From Mucilaginibacter sp. KACC 22773 (lineage in GTDB: Bacteria; Bacteroidota; Bacteroidia; Sphingobacteriales; Sphingobacteriaceae): a stretch of DNA of 64,000 nt. Positions 44,676 to 54,493 of this stretch are shown here, piece after piece. The DNA is taken from the NCBI RefSeq assembly GCF_028736215.1, contig NZ_CP117883.1, positions 6,386,001 through 6,450,000 of the forward strand, written 5' to 3'. The notes beneath the pieces were generated by a model that did not search any database, had not been told where the DNA came from, and saw only the letters and a list, made by a program, of their open reading frames with translations. Every line of letters starts with the position of its first letter. The stretch's first letter is position 1. Position numbers and translations under genes: made by a program.

Positions 44676-45497
44676 TTATTCATGCAGTACCAGGATAGCT
44701 TTCACTGATTTGTTCATTACCTGGTTTACCGTACTTCGGGTAAATAGCCGGTAAACGATGTTATGATGATGTTTAACCAGGCAAAGGATGTCGGTTTTGT
44801 GCGTTTGTACAAAATCAACAATGCCGTTTATGGCGCTGCTGTTGTTAATATAGTTAAAATCAAGTTCGGCATTTTTTATTAGGCTGCTTAATTTGGCCTC
44901 CCCCGTTTTGATATGTTTATCGTCGGGCTTATCGGCTACATACAACACCTGCATTTTAGCGGATGCAAATGCCTGCACCATTTCGTTCAAAGCGTTTACA
45001 TCTTCGGCAGACAGGCGGGTTTCAAAATCTGTGGCCAGCGTAATTACGGGCACCCTGGAGAACTTGCTTTCCAGTGGGATGATTAAGGTGGGCGTTTTCA
45101 ACTTGCTTACTATCATGCTTGCATTACTACCCACAATACCCGCAATACCTGTTGAGCCTGTTATCCCCATTACCAAAAGTTCTACCGGGTTTTCATCAAC
45201 ATAACGGGCTATTACATTTTTCAAAAAACCCACATCGCAAAGTGTACCAACCTTAACCGAAGCATAAGCTTCCTGCCGGGTAAATTCGGCCGCCCACTCC
45301 TTCAAGGCCTCCCTTTTGTTGTTATAGTAATCTTCAATAAAAATAGCGTTGTAAGTGCTGTTGTTAATGCCTTCGGTAGGGTGTATGGCATGTATTACGC
45401 AAATATCACGGTTTAATACCGCGGCCAGCTCCATAGCGTAAGCCATTGCATTGGCTGCGCTTTTTGAAAAATCGGAAGCAACAAGAATCTGTTTCAT
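44676..45497 (-). CDS. Universal stress protein, tandem Usp domains
   Basis: 273 aa with two Usp folds (about 1-145 and 150-273). Domain 1 has the start MKQILVASDFSKSAANAMAY and the nucleotide-loop phrase GITGSTGIAGIVGSNASMIV, which suggests ATP binding; domain 2 (VITLATDFETRL) lacks a clear glycine loop. Usp proteins bind nucleotide and help cells survive stress. Its ATG lies 10 bp after the phosphate transporter gene, so the two are cotranscribed, perhaps under phosphate or energy stress. Confidence 0.9.
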   Translation of the reverse strand: MKQILVASDFSKSAANAMAYAMELAAVLNRDICVIHAIHPTEGINNSTYNAIFIEDYYNNKREALKEWAAEFTRQEAYASVKVGTLCDVGFLKNVIARYVDENPVELLVMGITGSTGIAGIVGSNASMIVSKLKTPTLIIPLESKFSRVPVITLATDFETRLSAEDVNALNEMVQAFASAKMQVLYVADKPDDKHIKTGEAKLSSLIKNAELDFNYINNSSAINGIVDFVQTHKTDILCLVKHHHNIVYRLFTRSTVNQVMNKSVKAILVLHE

Positions 45498-45507
45498 TTT
45501 TGGCCTT

Positions 45508-46932
45508 TTAAATAAACAAATGGAAAAACATGAATAATAAAGATGCTAAAATTATTGCTACCGGTAAAGTAAGCACCCAGGCCATCGCAATATTTTTTAT
45601 GGTTTTATTATTAAGATTGCCCTTACCGCCCGAAGCAACCATAGCGCCGGCAATGCCGCTTGAAAGCACGTGTGTAGTACTTACCGGCAAACCAAATGCC
45701 GTACTTAGGCCAATGGTTGATGCGGCAACAATTTCGGATGTGGCACCCTGCGCATAGCTTAAATGTTCGTTACCAATTTTTTCGCCAATGGTAACTACAA
45801 TCCTTTTCCAGCCAATCATGGTGCCCAGCCCAAGCGATACAGAAATTATAGCAATTACCCATACCGGCGCAAAATCTGTTACATGCTCCAGCTCGTCTGA
45901 GGCAGATGTAAGCGAGGCCCGATCATTTGCCGGTAATTTTATCGCGTTATCTTTAAGCACCGTTCTGATTGCTTTTACAGCCGCTTCTACCTGTTTACGG
46001 TAACGGTAAGTTTTGGCAACATCGGTTTCATTTTTTTCGGCCAGCGAGGCTTTTGCCCGGTCTATTAAATCTGCCAGGTTTATAAATTCACTGTTCCAGG
46101 CGTTGCTTCCGTCGATGTTTTTAGTTATCACGAGGCCGGCCTGGTTAAAAGCCGCCAAAACTTTATCGTTACTTATATGGTGATTTACTGCAAAGCGGGC
46201 TGGTAAAAAAGCAATCAGGATCAGCATAAATAAGCCTACACCCTTTTGCCCATCATTACTACCATGAAAAAAGCTAACCAGGGTACAGGTGGTGATGAGT
46301 AAAAGCCTGATTAAAATTGGCGGACGGTCATCTTCGCCGGTTGGGATATGAAACAAGGCATGTGATTTGGTTACATGCTTTAAAAACAACATGAGCAGGG
46401 CTGCGGCACCAAAACCAATAATGGGCGATAGAACAAGCGACAGGCCTATCTCTTCGGCTTTACCCCAATTTACCCCGGGGCCATGGTAGTACCAGGTAAA
46501 GGCCAGGCCGGCGCCAATCATGGCGCCAATCATGGTATGTGAGCTGGAACAGGGAATGCCCAGATACCAGGTGCCCAGGTTCCAGATAATGGACGCGAGC
46601 AACACCGATAATACCAGGCAGGCACCTACGCTCACAGGCAAAGTCATCAAGGCATCAAGCGGCACCAGCTTTAAAATACCCATGGCTACCGTTACACCAC
46701 CCAGAAACACGCCTAAAAAATTCCATAAGCCCGACCAGGGAATAGCATACACTGGTTTCAACGCCTGGGTGTATATTACGGTAGCTACCGCATTGGCTGT
46801 ATCATGAAAGCCATTCACAAACTCGAACCCGATAACAGCCAGGATGCAAACGATAAAGACAACCAGTAAATAACCGCTTAAATTAACCTGGCCAATAAAA
46901 GGAAGTGTGGCTGCGAGTATTGAAATATGCAT
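45508..46932 (-). CDS. pit: PiT-family inorganic phosphate transporter
   Basis: 474-aa integral membrane protein of the PiT/PHO4 family, which carries phosphate with protons or sodium. The two inverted-repeat signatures are visible: GFEFVNGFHDTANAVATVI near the N-terminus and STAFGLPVSTTHVLSSG plus HGSNDGQKG in the second half. About ten helices surround a central soluble loop (about 245-345) with NDKVLAAFNQAG. Regulation is not evident. No DUF47/PhoU-like regulator gene is adjacent, unlike in many genomes; usp is the downstream partner. Confidence 0.93.
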   Translation of the reverse strand: MHISILAATLPFIGQVNLSGYLLVVFIVCILAVIGFEFVNGFHDTANAVATVIYTQALKPVYAIPWSGLWNFLGVFLGGVTVAMGILKLVPLDALMTLPVSVGACLVLSVLLASIIWNLGTWYLGIPCSSSHTMIGAMIGAGLAFTWYYHGPGVNWGKAEEIGLSLVLSPIIGFGAAALLMLFLKHVTKSHALFHIPTGEDDRPPILIRLLLITTCTLVSFFHGSNDGQKGVGLFMLILIAFLPARFAVNHHISNDKVLAAFNQAGLVITKNIDGSNAWNSEFINLADLIDRAKASLAEKNETDVAKTYRYRKQVEAAVKAIRTVLKDNAIKLPANDRASLTSASDELEHVTDFAPVWVIAIISVSLGLGTMIGWKRIVVTIGEKIGNEHLSYAQGATSEIVAASTIGLSTAFGLPVSTTHVLSSGIAGAMVASGGKGNLNNKTIKNIAMAWVLTLPVAIILASLLFMFFHLFI

Positions 46933-47538
46933 ATCAAATTATGTTTGTACCCCGGCAGGCTTATTTTAGCCTTTTTAACCTGCTCTCAAATAACCGCTTC
47001 AAACATTGCTTTAATACCAATTTCAGGTTAATTGTTTGTTATTTAATTGTTTACCCTTTTTATTAAGGGCCTGTTTAAATTTGTTCAATAACAATTTTAT
47101 TGCCAATAGTTTGACCATATTTTTAGATGGTTCAGGGTGGAGTTCATAATTTCCGCATAATATTATGTCAAACCAGGCAAATGTTTTTTCAGCAACTTAT
47201 CTTTTATGGACTGGCTTAAAACTGGCATTCCTGCCATCAGAGCGCACAACAACCCGTATAAAGTGAATGTGATAGCCGAAATTTTTAGTTACCTGTTCGG
47301 CCATTTCCACGCTGTATCCGCTGTCAGCTAAAAAATCTATTGATTGTATTTGTTTTAATGAAAATGAATATTAACTTTGAAAAACAAAGTGCTTTTAAAC
47401 GGCATAAATTCATAATTGAATATCATAGTGCGCAGTGGCTTGATGTTGTTTTAGGTATGAATGGCGCTTAGTAGAATTAAACGGCTTTAAAAATTCAGAA
47501 TTGAAGATTTTAACCAAAACGTTTTAAAATACAAACTC
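46933..47538. other. Intergenic region with IS5-type remnant
   Basis: 606 AT-rich bp between divergent pit and DUF4153-like genes. Besides the transposase fragment at 47197-47340 I see no gene, RNA or hairpin. Confidence 0.5.
47197..47340 (-). pseudogene. Remnant of an IS5-family transposase C-terminus
   Basis: The minus strand encodes about 47 residues beginning FLADSGYSVEMAEQV and including IRVVVRSDGRNASFKPVHKR before a stop. The DSGY start and the KPVxKR end match the third catalytic region of IS5-type transposases, which normally continues into RWVVERTFAW. The rest is missing, so it is an old degraded fragment. Confidence 0.6.
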
Positions 47539-48783
47539 ATGAAAGACGAAATACTCGGCCATTTAAACGATCCCGGTCAACTCGAAAAACTTTACCGGGC
47601 CAACAAGACGACTTTTAAACGAGCGTTCAGTACCCTATACCCCGAGCTTAAAGGCAATACACTTGCTGATTGCTGGAATGAAAGGCTGAATTACGAAAGT
47701 GACGAGATTAACTGGGGCACAGGCAGGGAATTGTTATTTGTGATAGTTGCTTCGCTGACAGCAGGCTTTATAGCAAAGTTGCCTGCAGTTTTCCATATCG
47801 ACGAAGAGTTTTTTTATCCCAGGAACATCGGGTTTATCGTTTTCCCCCTGTTAACGGTTTACTTTGCCTGGAAGAACAAATTATCAGCCGCTAAAATTGC
47901 TTTTATTGTTGGTGCCACACTTGCGGGTGCACTTTTTATCAATTTGTTTCCCATTGCCAAGAAAAGCGACACCCTGATTTTATCGTACATCCACTTACTC
48001 TTATTTCTATGGTCGGTATTAGGTTTTGCTTTTGTTGGTGAGATGAGAAATGACGGGGAGAAACGGCTGCGCTTTTTAAAATATAACGGCGACCTGGTAG
48101 TAATGACGACCCTTATATTGATAGCAGGCGCAATAATGACAGGTATAACCCTCGGACTTTTTTCGCTTATCGGTTTTGATATTAAAGAGTTCTATTTTAA
48201 AAATGTTGTAATTGTGGGGCTTGCGGCTGCGCCGATTGTGGGTACCTGTCTTACCGAAGTTAATCCGCAATTAGTGGGTAAGGTTTCCCCTGTAATTGCC
48301 AAAATATTTAGCCCGCTCGTAATAGTTATGCTGGTGATCTATCTTATAGCAATAGTTTATTCCGGTAAAAACCCCTATAACAACAGGGAGTTCCTACTGG
48401 TTTTTAACGCCCTGTTAATCGGTGTTATGGCCCTTATTTTCTTTTCGGTTGCCGAGGCATCTAAGGCAACTAAAAGTTATACAGAAACCTGGATTCTTTT
48501 TCTGCTGTCGGTTTTAACCATAGTAGTTAATGGCGTTGCACTTTCTGCTATCTTGTTCCGGATTTCGGAATGGGGCTTAACGCCAAACAGGGCTGCGATT
48601 TTGGGTGGCAACGTTTTAATTTTAATCAATCTGCTCCTGGTAACTACGCAACTTTTCAGGGTGCTTTCAAAAAAAGCCGACATAACCGGCGTAGGCAAAA
48701 CTATTGCCTTTTACCTCCCTATTTACTTTATATGGACAATCATAGTAACCTTTATATTCCCGCTGATATTTGGATTTAAATAA
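47539..48783 (+). CDS. DUF4153-like integral membrane protein
   Basis: 414 aa. A cytosolic N-terminal segment (1-70) precedes about ten transmembrane helices, with typical DUF4153 phrases in the loops (VGEMRNDGEKRLRFLKYNGDL and VFNALLIGVMALIFFS). The family is common in Bacteroidota and unassigned. The gene stands alone and is divergent from pit. No partner is visible. Confidence 0.8.
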   Translation: MKDEILGHLNDPGQLEKLYRANKTTFKRAFSTLYPELKGNTLADCWNERLNYESDEINWGTGRELLFVIVASLTAGFIAKLPAVFHIDEEFFYPRNIGFIVFPLLTVYFAWKNKLSAAKIAFIVGATLAGALFINLFPIAKKSDTLILSYIHLLLFLWSVLGFAFVGEMRNDGEKRLRFLKYNGDLVVMTTLILIAGAIMTGITLGLFSLIGFDIKEFYFKNVVIVGLAAAPIVGTCLTEVNPQLVGKVSPVIAKIFSPLVIVMLVIYLIAIVYSGKNPYNNREFLLVFNALLIGVMALIFFSVAEASKATKSYTETWILFLLSVLTIVVNGVALSAILFRISEWGLTPNRAAILGGNVLILINLLLVTTQLFRVLSKKADITGVGKTIAFYLPIYFIWTIIVTFIFPLIFGFK

Positions 48784-48845
48784 AGAGACCAATCAGCAAT
48801 GCGGATGAACAAACCAATAGCGCTTGTATATCAGGTTTACAGCAC

Positions 48846-51638
48846 CTACAGTTTTATCAGCTTACCATTATACACCACATGCCCCGCTAAAGAAATTACA
48901 TAAACATAAATGCCGGGATTAAGGTTCACCGGCACGGTATTTTGCAGGTTATTAAGCGTTTGGGTTATGCTGAGCTTACCGCTGGCGTCATACAATTTAA
49001 AATCGTAATTATTGATATCGCCGCTTAAAACGGTAAATTGTTTATCAACAGGATTTGGGTACACGGCAAACTGCTTGTTTTGCAACACAGCGGCTTTTAC
49101 GGTATCGGTATAAATAACCTGGTTATCGGCAGTGGTTAGTTTGGCCCGGTAATATTGTACCTGTTTGGGGGCGGTATCTGTAAACTGGTAACTAAGCTGC
49201 TTTGCTATTACCGCCGATGTGCCAATTGATGTAAAGGAAGCCGGGCCAGTCATTTTTTCCCAGGTAATGGATTTTAGGTTCACAGTACTGCCCAGGTAAA
49301 GATTTAATAAAACTTTATTGCCTGTTACATTCGCCAGTAATGTTTTCACATAACAGCCCACGCCCTGCGTGGTAACATCAATGGTATAGCTTTTTAAGCC
49401 TTCAAAACCATTACCAGTAGCGCTTACCGCAAAATATTTGGAGGTTTGCTGCCCTGCTGGGATGATAACCGATGTATCTGTTACCGCACTTAGTTTTTGC
49501 AAAACATCATCTTTTATAGTGTAAACAACATAGCCTGTACTGCCTTGTTGTGGCGACCAATGCAACAACGTACCCTGTGTACAGTTATAACCAACGCGCA
49601 ACCCTACCGGGGCAGAGATGTTAAATTCGGCACTTAAAAACGAGTTATTGCCAATATCCATTTTCAACATGGCCGTACTGAATGCATCCGGGGCCTGCCA
49701 GTTATAATAATTATTTTTCAGCGTTACATTATTAATGGCTTTCCATGTAACTCCATGATCATAGCTGATGCTTAGCTTGCCTGTTGCCGTATCAAAGGAA
49801 CTTTGCCAGCGCAGGTAATTATCGTCGGCGGCAAAAAGCTGACTTGCAGCAACAGGGTAAACCCATTCGAACTTATTTGCCTGGATAACTTGATAAGCCA
49901 CATAAAACTTTTGCGGCCCCAGTGGCACTTTCCTGCCTTTTATGTGTATGGTGTAAATCCCGGCGGCCGGGTTTGCAATAGCTACCTGCTCGGTATTATT
50001 TATGGTATCCATCAGCCTTTGGGCCGGTTTGCGCAACGAGTCAAGCGATGGGTAGCTGCTTAGCGTCCAGGGTAAAATGGTTTTTCCATCGGGGCCGGAA
50101 ACTGACAGGTCAAGGTCATTAACCAACGCAGTGGGTGCATTTAGCGCCGCCGCAGGATCTGTCCAGGCTATTGATACCTTCAACTCTTTTGAGCCGGCAG
50201 GTACCTCTACCGTAAAATCGCTTTGCCCGCCATTGCCTACCGCTCCGTTATTAACCCTGTTTTCCTGTAAGGTGCGCATCGCTTCCAGGCCATTTAACCT
50301 GCCATAGCCGGTTTTAAAATCGACGTAGGGGTTGCCTATATCATCGGCCGAGTTGATAAGCAATACTTTAATTAAAGCAGCGGGAGGTAAATTTCCATGC
50401 GCTTGTTTATACGCCTGCTGCAATAAAGCAATAGCGCCCGAAGCCAGGGCGGCGGCACCCGATGTTCCATCCTCGCCATCGGCTACCAGCTCGGGCTTTA
50501 TGCGTCCATCATAGGCCGGACCGCCAGAGCTTAAATCTTCGGGGAGGTTTGTACGGCCTGTACCGCCTATTACCAGCACGTTTTTTGCCTGCTTAAAATC
50601 GCCCGACAAATTGGCTACACCCATTAAACCGTTGTAAACCCCGGTTGCCGGCGCCGTAAGCCCAACATTGCCCGACGAAAACACATGTACAATGCTGTCA
50701 TTTGCGGCTACCTGCTCATCATAGGCCACGGTTTCGGCGCCGTAGTAGTTTTCGATACCTGTACCGTAGGAATGGTTTTGCAGGCCGATATCAAACGTTT
50801 TAAAAACAACGGTGCTATCTGGAAACAGATTGATAAAATCGGCAGATGTAAAGCGCACCTTAGGTGCGGCGCCAAGCCCTTTTATGAACGAATTTGCATT
50901 GCCGCCAATCAGCGTGGCCATGGTAGTAGCATGCCCGGACGTTGTAGCTGATGCCGGAAATGATTCAAATGTACGGCCAAGCAGATCCAAATCGTTATCG
51001 TACCTGCTCTCCTTAATACTTACATTGATGCCCTGTCCGTTAATCCCGGGGTAAATGCTACGTATCCCGCTAATGGTATTTGCCCCCAGATCGATATCGC
51101 TGATTGCCAGTTCGGCGTGTGCCTTGCGGGTATTATCCGCAAAAACAACGTAGTGCTGCTGTAATAATTCATTTAGCCTGTTAACACGGATATTGGCTGT
51201 TACCCTGTTACCGTTTGCGACGGTTATTTCGGCATATTTTTTTACTTCACTTTGTGCGGTGGCATTGTTCAGGGTAATATCAACGGCAATTATTTTACTG
51301 CTATTAGCATGCTTTTGAGTGGCCAGGGCAAGGTTATCTGACGCTTTCCACAAGGAATTTGCAGGGGCTATTATTTCAAAATCCGCACCTTGCGGGATGG
51401 GTTTGTTTGAAGCTATAATGTAATAATTGTATGAAAGCCTTTTTATAACATGCGCGTTTGCGGAGGGCGCAAATGGCCGTTTATTGGCCTTAACAACATA
51501 ATAATTAACAGAATCGGCTAATGCGGGTTTATTTGCTGCCGAATAAAGGTTTTTGATCATTTTGTCGCCCGCTGTTTGCTGCGACCAGGAGTACTTAAAA
51601 CAAAGCAAAAAAACAAAAGGCAGTAATTTTTTAACCAT
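48846..51638 (-). CDS. Secreted subtilisin-like (S8) protease with type IX sorting domain
   Basis: 930 aa with signal MVKKLLPFVFLLCFKYSWS. A propeptide-like region (about 20-165) leads to the S8 domain. The His (GHATTMATLIGG, near 234) and Ser (GTSGAAALASG, near 391) of the triad are present. The Asp position reads INVSIKESRYD, where subtilisins have a D, so Glu near 209 may stand in. A jelly-roll P-domain-like region, Ig-like folds and a C-terminal type A sorting domain (FAVYPNPVDKQFTV, ending NGKLIKL) follow. It is secreted across the outer membrane by type IX secretion and anchored or released. Substrate unknown. Confidence 0.9.
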   Translation of the reverse strand: MVKKLLPFVFLLCFKYSWSQQTAGDKMIKNLYSAANKPALADSVNYYVVKANKRPFAPSANAHVIKRLSYNYYIIASNKPIPQGADFEIIAPANSLWKASDNLALATQKHANSSKIIAVDITLNNATAQSEVKKYAEITVANGNRVTANIRVNRLNELLQQHYVVFADNTRKAHAELAISDIDLGANTISGIRSIYPGINGQGINVSIKESRYDNDLDLLGRTFESFPASATTSGHATTMATLIGGNANSFIKGLGAAPKVRFTSADFINLFPDSTVVFKTFDIGLQNHSYGTGIENYYGAETVAYDEQVAANDSIVHVFSSGNVGLTAPATGVYNGLMGVANLSGDFKQAKNVLVIGGTGRTNLPEDLSSGGPAYDGRIKPELVADGEDGTSGAAALASGAIALLQQAYKQAHGNLPPAALIKVLLINSADDIGNPYVDFKTGYGRLNGLEAMRTLQENRVNNGAVGNGGQSDFTVEVPAGSKELKVSIAWTDPAAALNAPTALVNDLDLSVSGPDGKTILPWTLSSYPSLDSLRKPAQRLMDTINNTEQVAIANPAAGIYTIHIKGRKVPLGPQKFYVAYQVIQANKFEWVYPVAASQLFAADDNYLRWQSSFDTATGKLSISYDHGVTWKAINNVTLKNNYYNWQAPDAFSTAMLKMDIGNNSFLSAEFNISAPVGLRVGYNCTQGTLLHWSPQQGSTGYVVYTIKDDVLQKLSAVTDTSVIIPAGQQTSKYFAVSATGNGFEGLKSYTIDVTTQGVGCYVKTLLANVTGNKVLLNLYLGSTVNLKSITWEKMTGPASFTSIGTSAVIAKQLSYQFTDTAPKQVQYYRAKLTTADNQVIYTDTVKAAVLQNKQFAVYPNPVDKQFTVLSGDINNYDFKLYDASGKLSITQTLNNLQNTVPVNLNPGIYVYVISLAGHVVYNGKLIKL

Positions 51639-51650
51639 GCTTTAAGTTTA

Positions 51651-51682
51651 ATAAAAATAAGGGAGAGCACCGCCCTCCCTTA
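51651..51682 (-). terminator. Terminator of the M57-type protease gene
   Basis: On the minus strand AAGGGAG pairs with CTCCCTT and is followed by ATTTTTATT. Confidence 0.7.
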
Positions 51683-51722
51683 TAATAGTAAATAATATAA
51701 TACCCGATAGTGTTACAAATGT

Positions 51723-52547
51723 TTAGTATAAATAATTTAAAGCTATTACATCATTCGGATTAAAAGTACGATCGGTACCAGATGAGCAAGCCAGCATCCA
51801 TGATCCGGCATCGGCTTTTGTTGGTGTACCGGGAATATTAATTGCTCCAATACCTGCGCTGCCTTCATTAACGTGCCTGCCGCCGCAGCTAAATGCACGG
51901 TTCATATAATCGGTATGGCGGAAACCGATGCAATGGCCTATCTCATGCTGCAAAACCGATGTTAAATAATTTACATCAGGGTTGGTGCCGTAAGCTTGCT
52001 CGTTGGTATTCATTTGAATTTGGTTATACGGATCGCCAGCCGATGTTGGGAAGCCCGATGAGCCCAGGGTAATGTATCCACCGCTTGGCCCTTCGTTAAA
52101 GCCAATTACCTGGATATTACCGCCGCTGCTTACTATTTGGAATTGGATAGTAAGGCCTAACGCATTATAACGTGCAACCGCGTTGCTTGTTGCTGTAGCA
52201 TAAACAGTTGGCAGGTTTGATACCGAAACGGTAATTGTGCGGGGCAGGTTTTTAACCAGGTTGGTAGTCCGGTACTGCTCGTTTTCGGCAATTCTTAAAT
52301 TGGGGCTTGTGCTTGCCTCTGATAAATTAGCTGCAGTTAAAAGGATGTCGCCTTCTACCAGGTAATTATCTCCCTGTTTTCTCACTTCGTCGGTGCTGAA
52401 GCCCAGGTCACTTATCTTTTTTAATACATCCGCCGAAACAGCTGTTGTTTGCTTTGCCGGCTGGCTGTTATTTTTAGTACAAGAAAATAGAACAGACGCG
52501 GCAACGGCGGCGCCAAAGCCAATTGTTAGTAATACTTTGTTTTTCAT
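51723..52547 (-). CDS. M57-type zinc metalloprotease lipoprotein
   Basis: 274 aa; lipoprotein signal MKNKVLLTIGFGAAVAASVL with Cys23. The zinc motif HEIGHCIGFRHTD (about 200-212) is an HExxHxxGxxH site of the metzincin type found in the dual-action HEIGH metallopeptidase family. A propeptide-like helix with KISDLGFSTDEVRKQGDNYL precedes it. The protein sits on the outer membrane or periplasmic face. It lies 85 bp upstream of the subtilisin gene, on the same strand, with a terminator between; both are exported proteases, but cotranscription is doubtful. Confidence 0.88.
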   Translation of the reverse strand: MKNKVLLTIGFGAAVAASVLFSCTKNNSQPAKQTTAVSADVLKKISDLGFSTDEVRKQGDNYLVEGDILLTAANLSEASTSPNLRIAENEQYRTTNLVKNLPRTITVSVSNLPTVYATATSNAVARYNALGLTIQFQIVSSGGNIQVIGFNEGPSGGYITLGSSGFPTSAGDPYNQIQMNTNEQAYGTNPDVNYLTSVLQHEIGHCIGFRHTDYMNRAFSCGGRHVNEGSAGIGAINIPGTPTKADAGSWMLACSSGTDRTFNPNDVIALNYLY

Positions 52548-52929
52548 GTGTGTTTTTCGTGTTAAGTTTGTTTGTAAGGTTTTTCTAAAAACTACAATTG
52601 GCTGGCCAGCATTTCAAATAATATAATTTATCGGGTAATTATATTATTCGTTTAATTGTATACAATTACAATCTTAATTTTTAGTTAAGCGTAAATTAAT
52701 TTATATTTTTCTAAAAAGCAAAAATTGGCAATTATTTTTCCAGGAGTTAAATAGATAACTCAATAGTTACCTGCGGTTCTTATTATGCTCCCGGTAATAA
52801 AATACAGCTTCCCGAATACCTTATTAAATAGCAAGAGGCCTGTCTTTTCGGGACGGCCTCTTGTTAACTTTGCTGCTTCGTTGTTTTACCGAAGCTTTGA
52901 CCAATCACAAGGTTTTGGCCTCATCCTGG
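52548..52929. other. Intergenic region with hairpin
   Basis: 382 bp without ORF. A strong hairpin, GCAAGAGGCC to GGCCTCTTG at 52831-52863, lies near the PAS gene's end but has no T-run on either strand; it could still be that gene's terminator or a processing site. The rest is AT-rich promoter-like DNA for the M57 gene. Confidence 0.55.
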
Positions 52930-54483
52930 CTAACTACTTATTTTTTGGGTTATATTTTTAATCACGTCGTCCAATTCATTTGCCGACGAGGCCAGGTACT
53001 CCAATACCTTTTCTCTTTCCGGATCATCTGAGGCAAGGTTTTTAATAATTGGAATTAAGCCCATTATCCGCACAAGCGGCGCCCTTATAATGTGCGATTG
53101 AATCCATGATATTTCTTTTAGCTTTTTGTTTTGCTTTTCAATTTCAATGATATGTTTCAATTGGTCGGTAATATCATGCGCAATAATCAGCTTGGCTTTT
53201 TTACCCCTATAATCCATATTATTGCTTTGAATATCAACCTGAATAAGCTCGCCATCCTTTTTTTTATGGGTAAAGGTTCCCCTTTTTGTTAACCCATCGG
53301 TGTTATTAATCTCTTTTATGAGTTCCTCAACTTTTCCAATATCCTCCGGCGGCCTGATATCCTTTATCGTCATCGACAAAAATTCATCGCGGCTGTAGCC
53401 ATATTTTTTTATTGCAGCGGCATTTACATCTAAAAAGCATAGTGTTTCCGTATCAACAACCCATTTGGGTAAGGGGCTTAAATCAAATAAATCGCTATAC
53501 CTTTTTTCAGATTCAAGTAATAACAGGTTTGCTATTTTGCGTTCGGTAATGTCTTTAAAAAAAACCGAAAGGCCGTTATCTGTCGGGTAGGCGCTAATGT
53601 CGTACCATTTTTCTAATGGCGTAAAATAATCTTCAAAGTGTACGTACTGTTTCAGGGCCATTGCCTCATGATACATTTTATATGATTCGGAATTTACTGA
53701 CCCCGCAAATACGTCCCATAAATTTTTCCCTAAAATAATATCCCTCGGCGTTTTCAGTACTTTTTCGGCCGTATTGTTCCAGTAGGTGACAGTCCAATCA
53801 CCGTTCACGGCAAAAAATGCATCCCCTATGCTTTCCAAAATCCTGTTCTTTTCTTCAGACAACTGCCTTCGCTCAAGTGCAAACTGCACCTCCTTTTGCA
53901 TTTCGGTCATTTTTATGCTCTGGGCCACCTGCAATTCACTATATTTTTTTAGCTGAAATGCCCATAATGCGCAAATAAATGAGATAACGGCTGTCAGAAA
54001 TATGTGTATTCCAAATGTGCGCAGGTCAAAATAGCTCAGCTGGGTAAAGTAGATGCCCAACACGGTAGCGTCCTGAAGGTAACTAAATAGTGCATGATGT
54101 ATAACAACAAATAGCAGTATTGGGATTTGCAGTTTCCAATTTTGATAGGTAATCATTGCTGTGCAGCCAATGAAAGCAAAAAAGTGCATTTCAAACATGC
54201 CATGCATCTGGTAAATGAATTGTGCCATAAATAGTCCAAACACAACGCTTAAAACATATTGGTATAATATCGAACCTGGCAAAAGTAATTTTGCAGAATA
54301 ATAAGCGGTTAAGCAAATTCCCCCTACCCCAAGCGCAATAAACCAGGTACTATAAAACGTTGCCAAAAAAAGGCCCACCAGGAAATAAGCAACCAAAAAA
54401 TAATTCATTATTTTATCTGACCGCTCTTTTACACCAAAAAGGAGAGCATTGGGCTGATGTGACAATGAATTTGGGTTATACAT
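52930..54483 (-). CDS. PAS-domain membrane sensor with histidine-containing DHp segment but no ATPase domain
   Basis: 517 aa from the ATG at 54483; an in-frame start at 54540 would overlap the preceding gene by 47 bp. Order: six or so transmembrane helices (about 20-185), a coiled coil with ALERRQLSEEKNRILESI, PAS domain 1 (about 215-325), PAS domain 2 (about 330-445), and a histidine-kinase-type dimerisation helix pair with SHIIRAPLVRIMGLI (His near 464) ending in QKISS. There is no HATPase-c domain, so it cannot phosphorylate itself; it may be a substrate or partner of another kinase. The upstream thioredoxin-like gene is 10 bp away and cotranscribed. Confidence 0.82.
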   Translation of the reverse strand: MYNPNSLSHQPNALLFGVKERSDKIMNYFLVAYFLVGLFLATFYSTWFIALGVGGICLTAYYSAKLLLPGSILYQYVLSVVFGLFMAQFIYQMHGMFEMHFFAFIGCTAMITYQNWKLQIPILLFVVIHHALFSYLQDATVLGIYFTQLSYFDLRTFGIHIFLTAVISFICALWAFQLKKYSELQVAQSIKMTEMQKEVQFALERRQLSEEKNRILESIGDAFFAVNGDWTVTYWNNTAEKVLKTPRDIILGKNLWDVFAGSVNSESYKMYHEAMALKQYVHFEDYFTPLEKWYDISAYPTDNGLSVFFKDITERKIANLLLLESEKRYSDLFDLSPLPKWVVDTETLCFLDVNAAAIKKYGYSRDEFLSMTIKDIRPPEDIGKVEELIKEINNTDGLTKRGTFTHKKKDGELIQVDIQSNNMDYRGKKAKLIIAHDITDQLKHIIEIEKQNKKLKEISWIQSHIIRAPLVRIMGLIPIIKNLASDDPEREKVLEYLASSANELDDVIKNITQKISS

Positions 54484-54493
54484 ACTTAAATGA

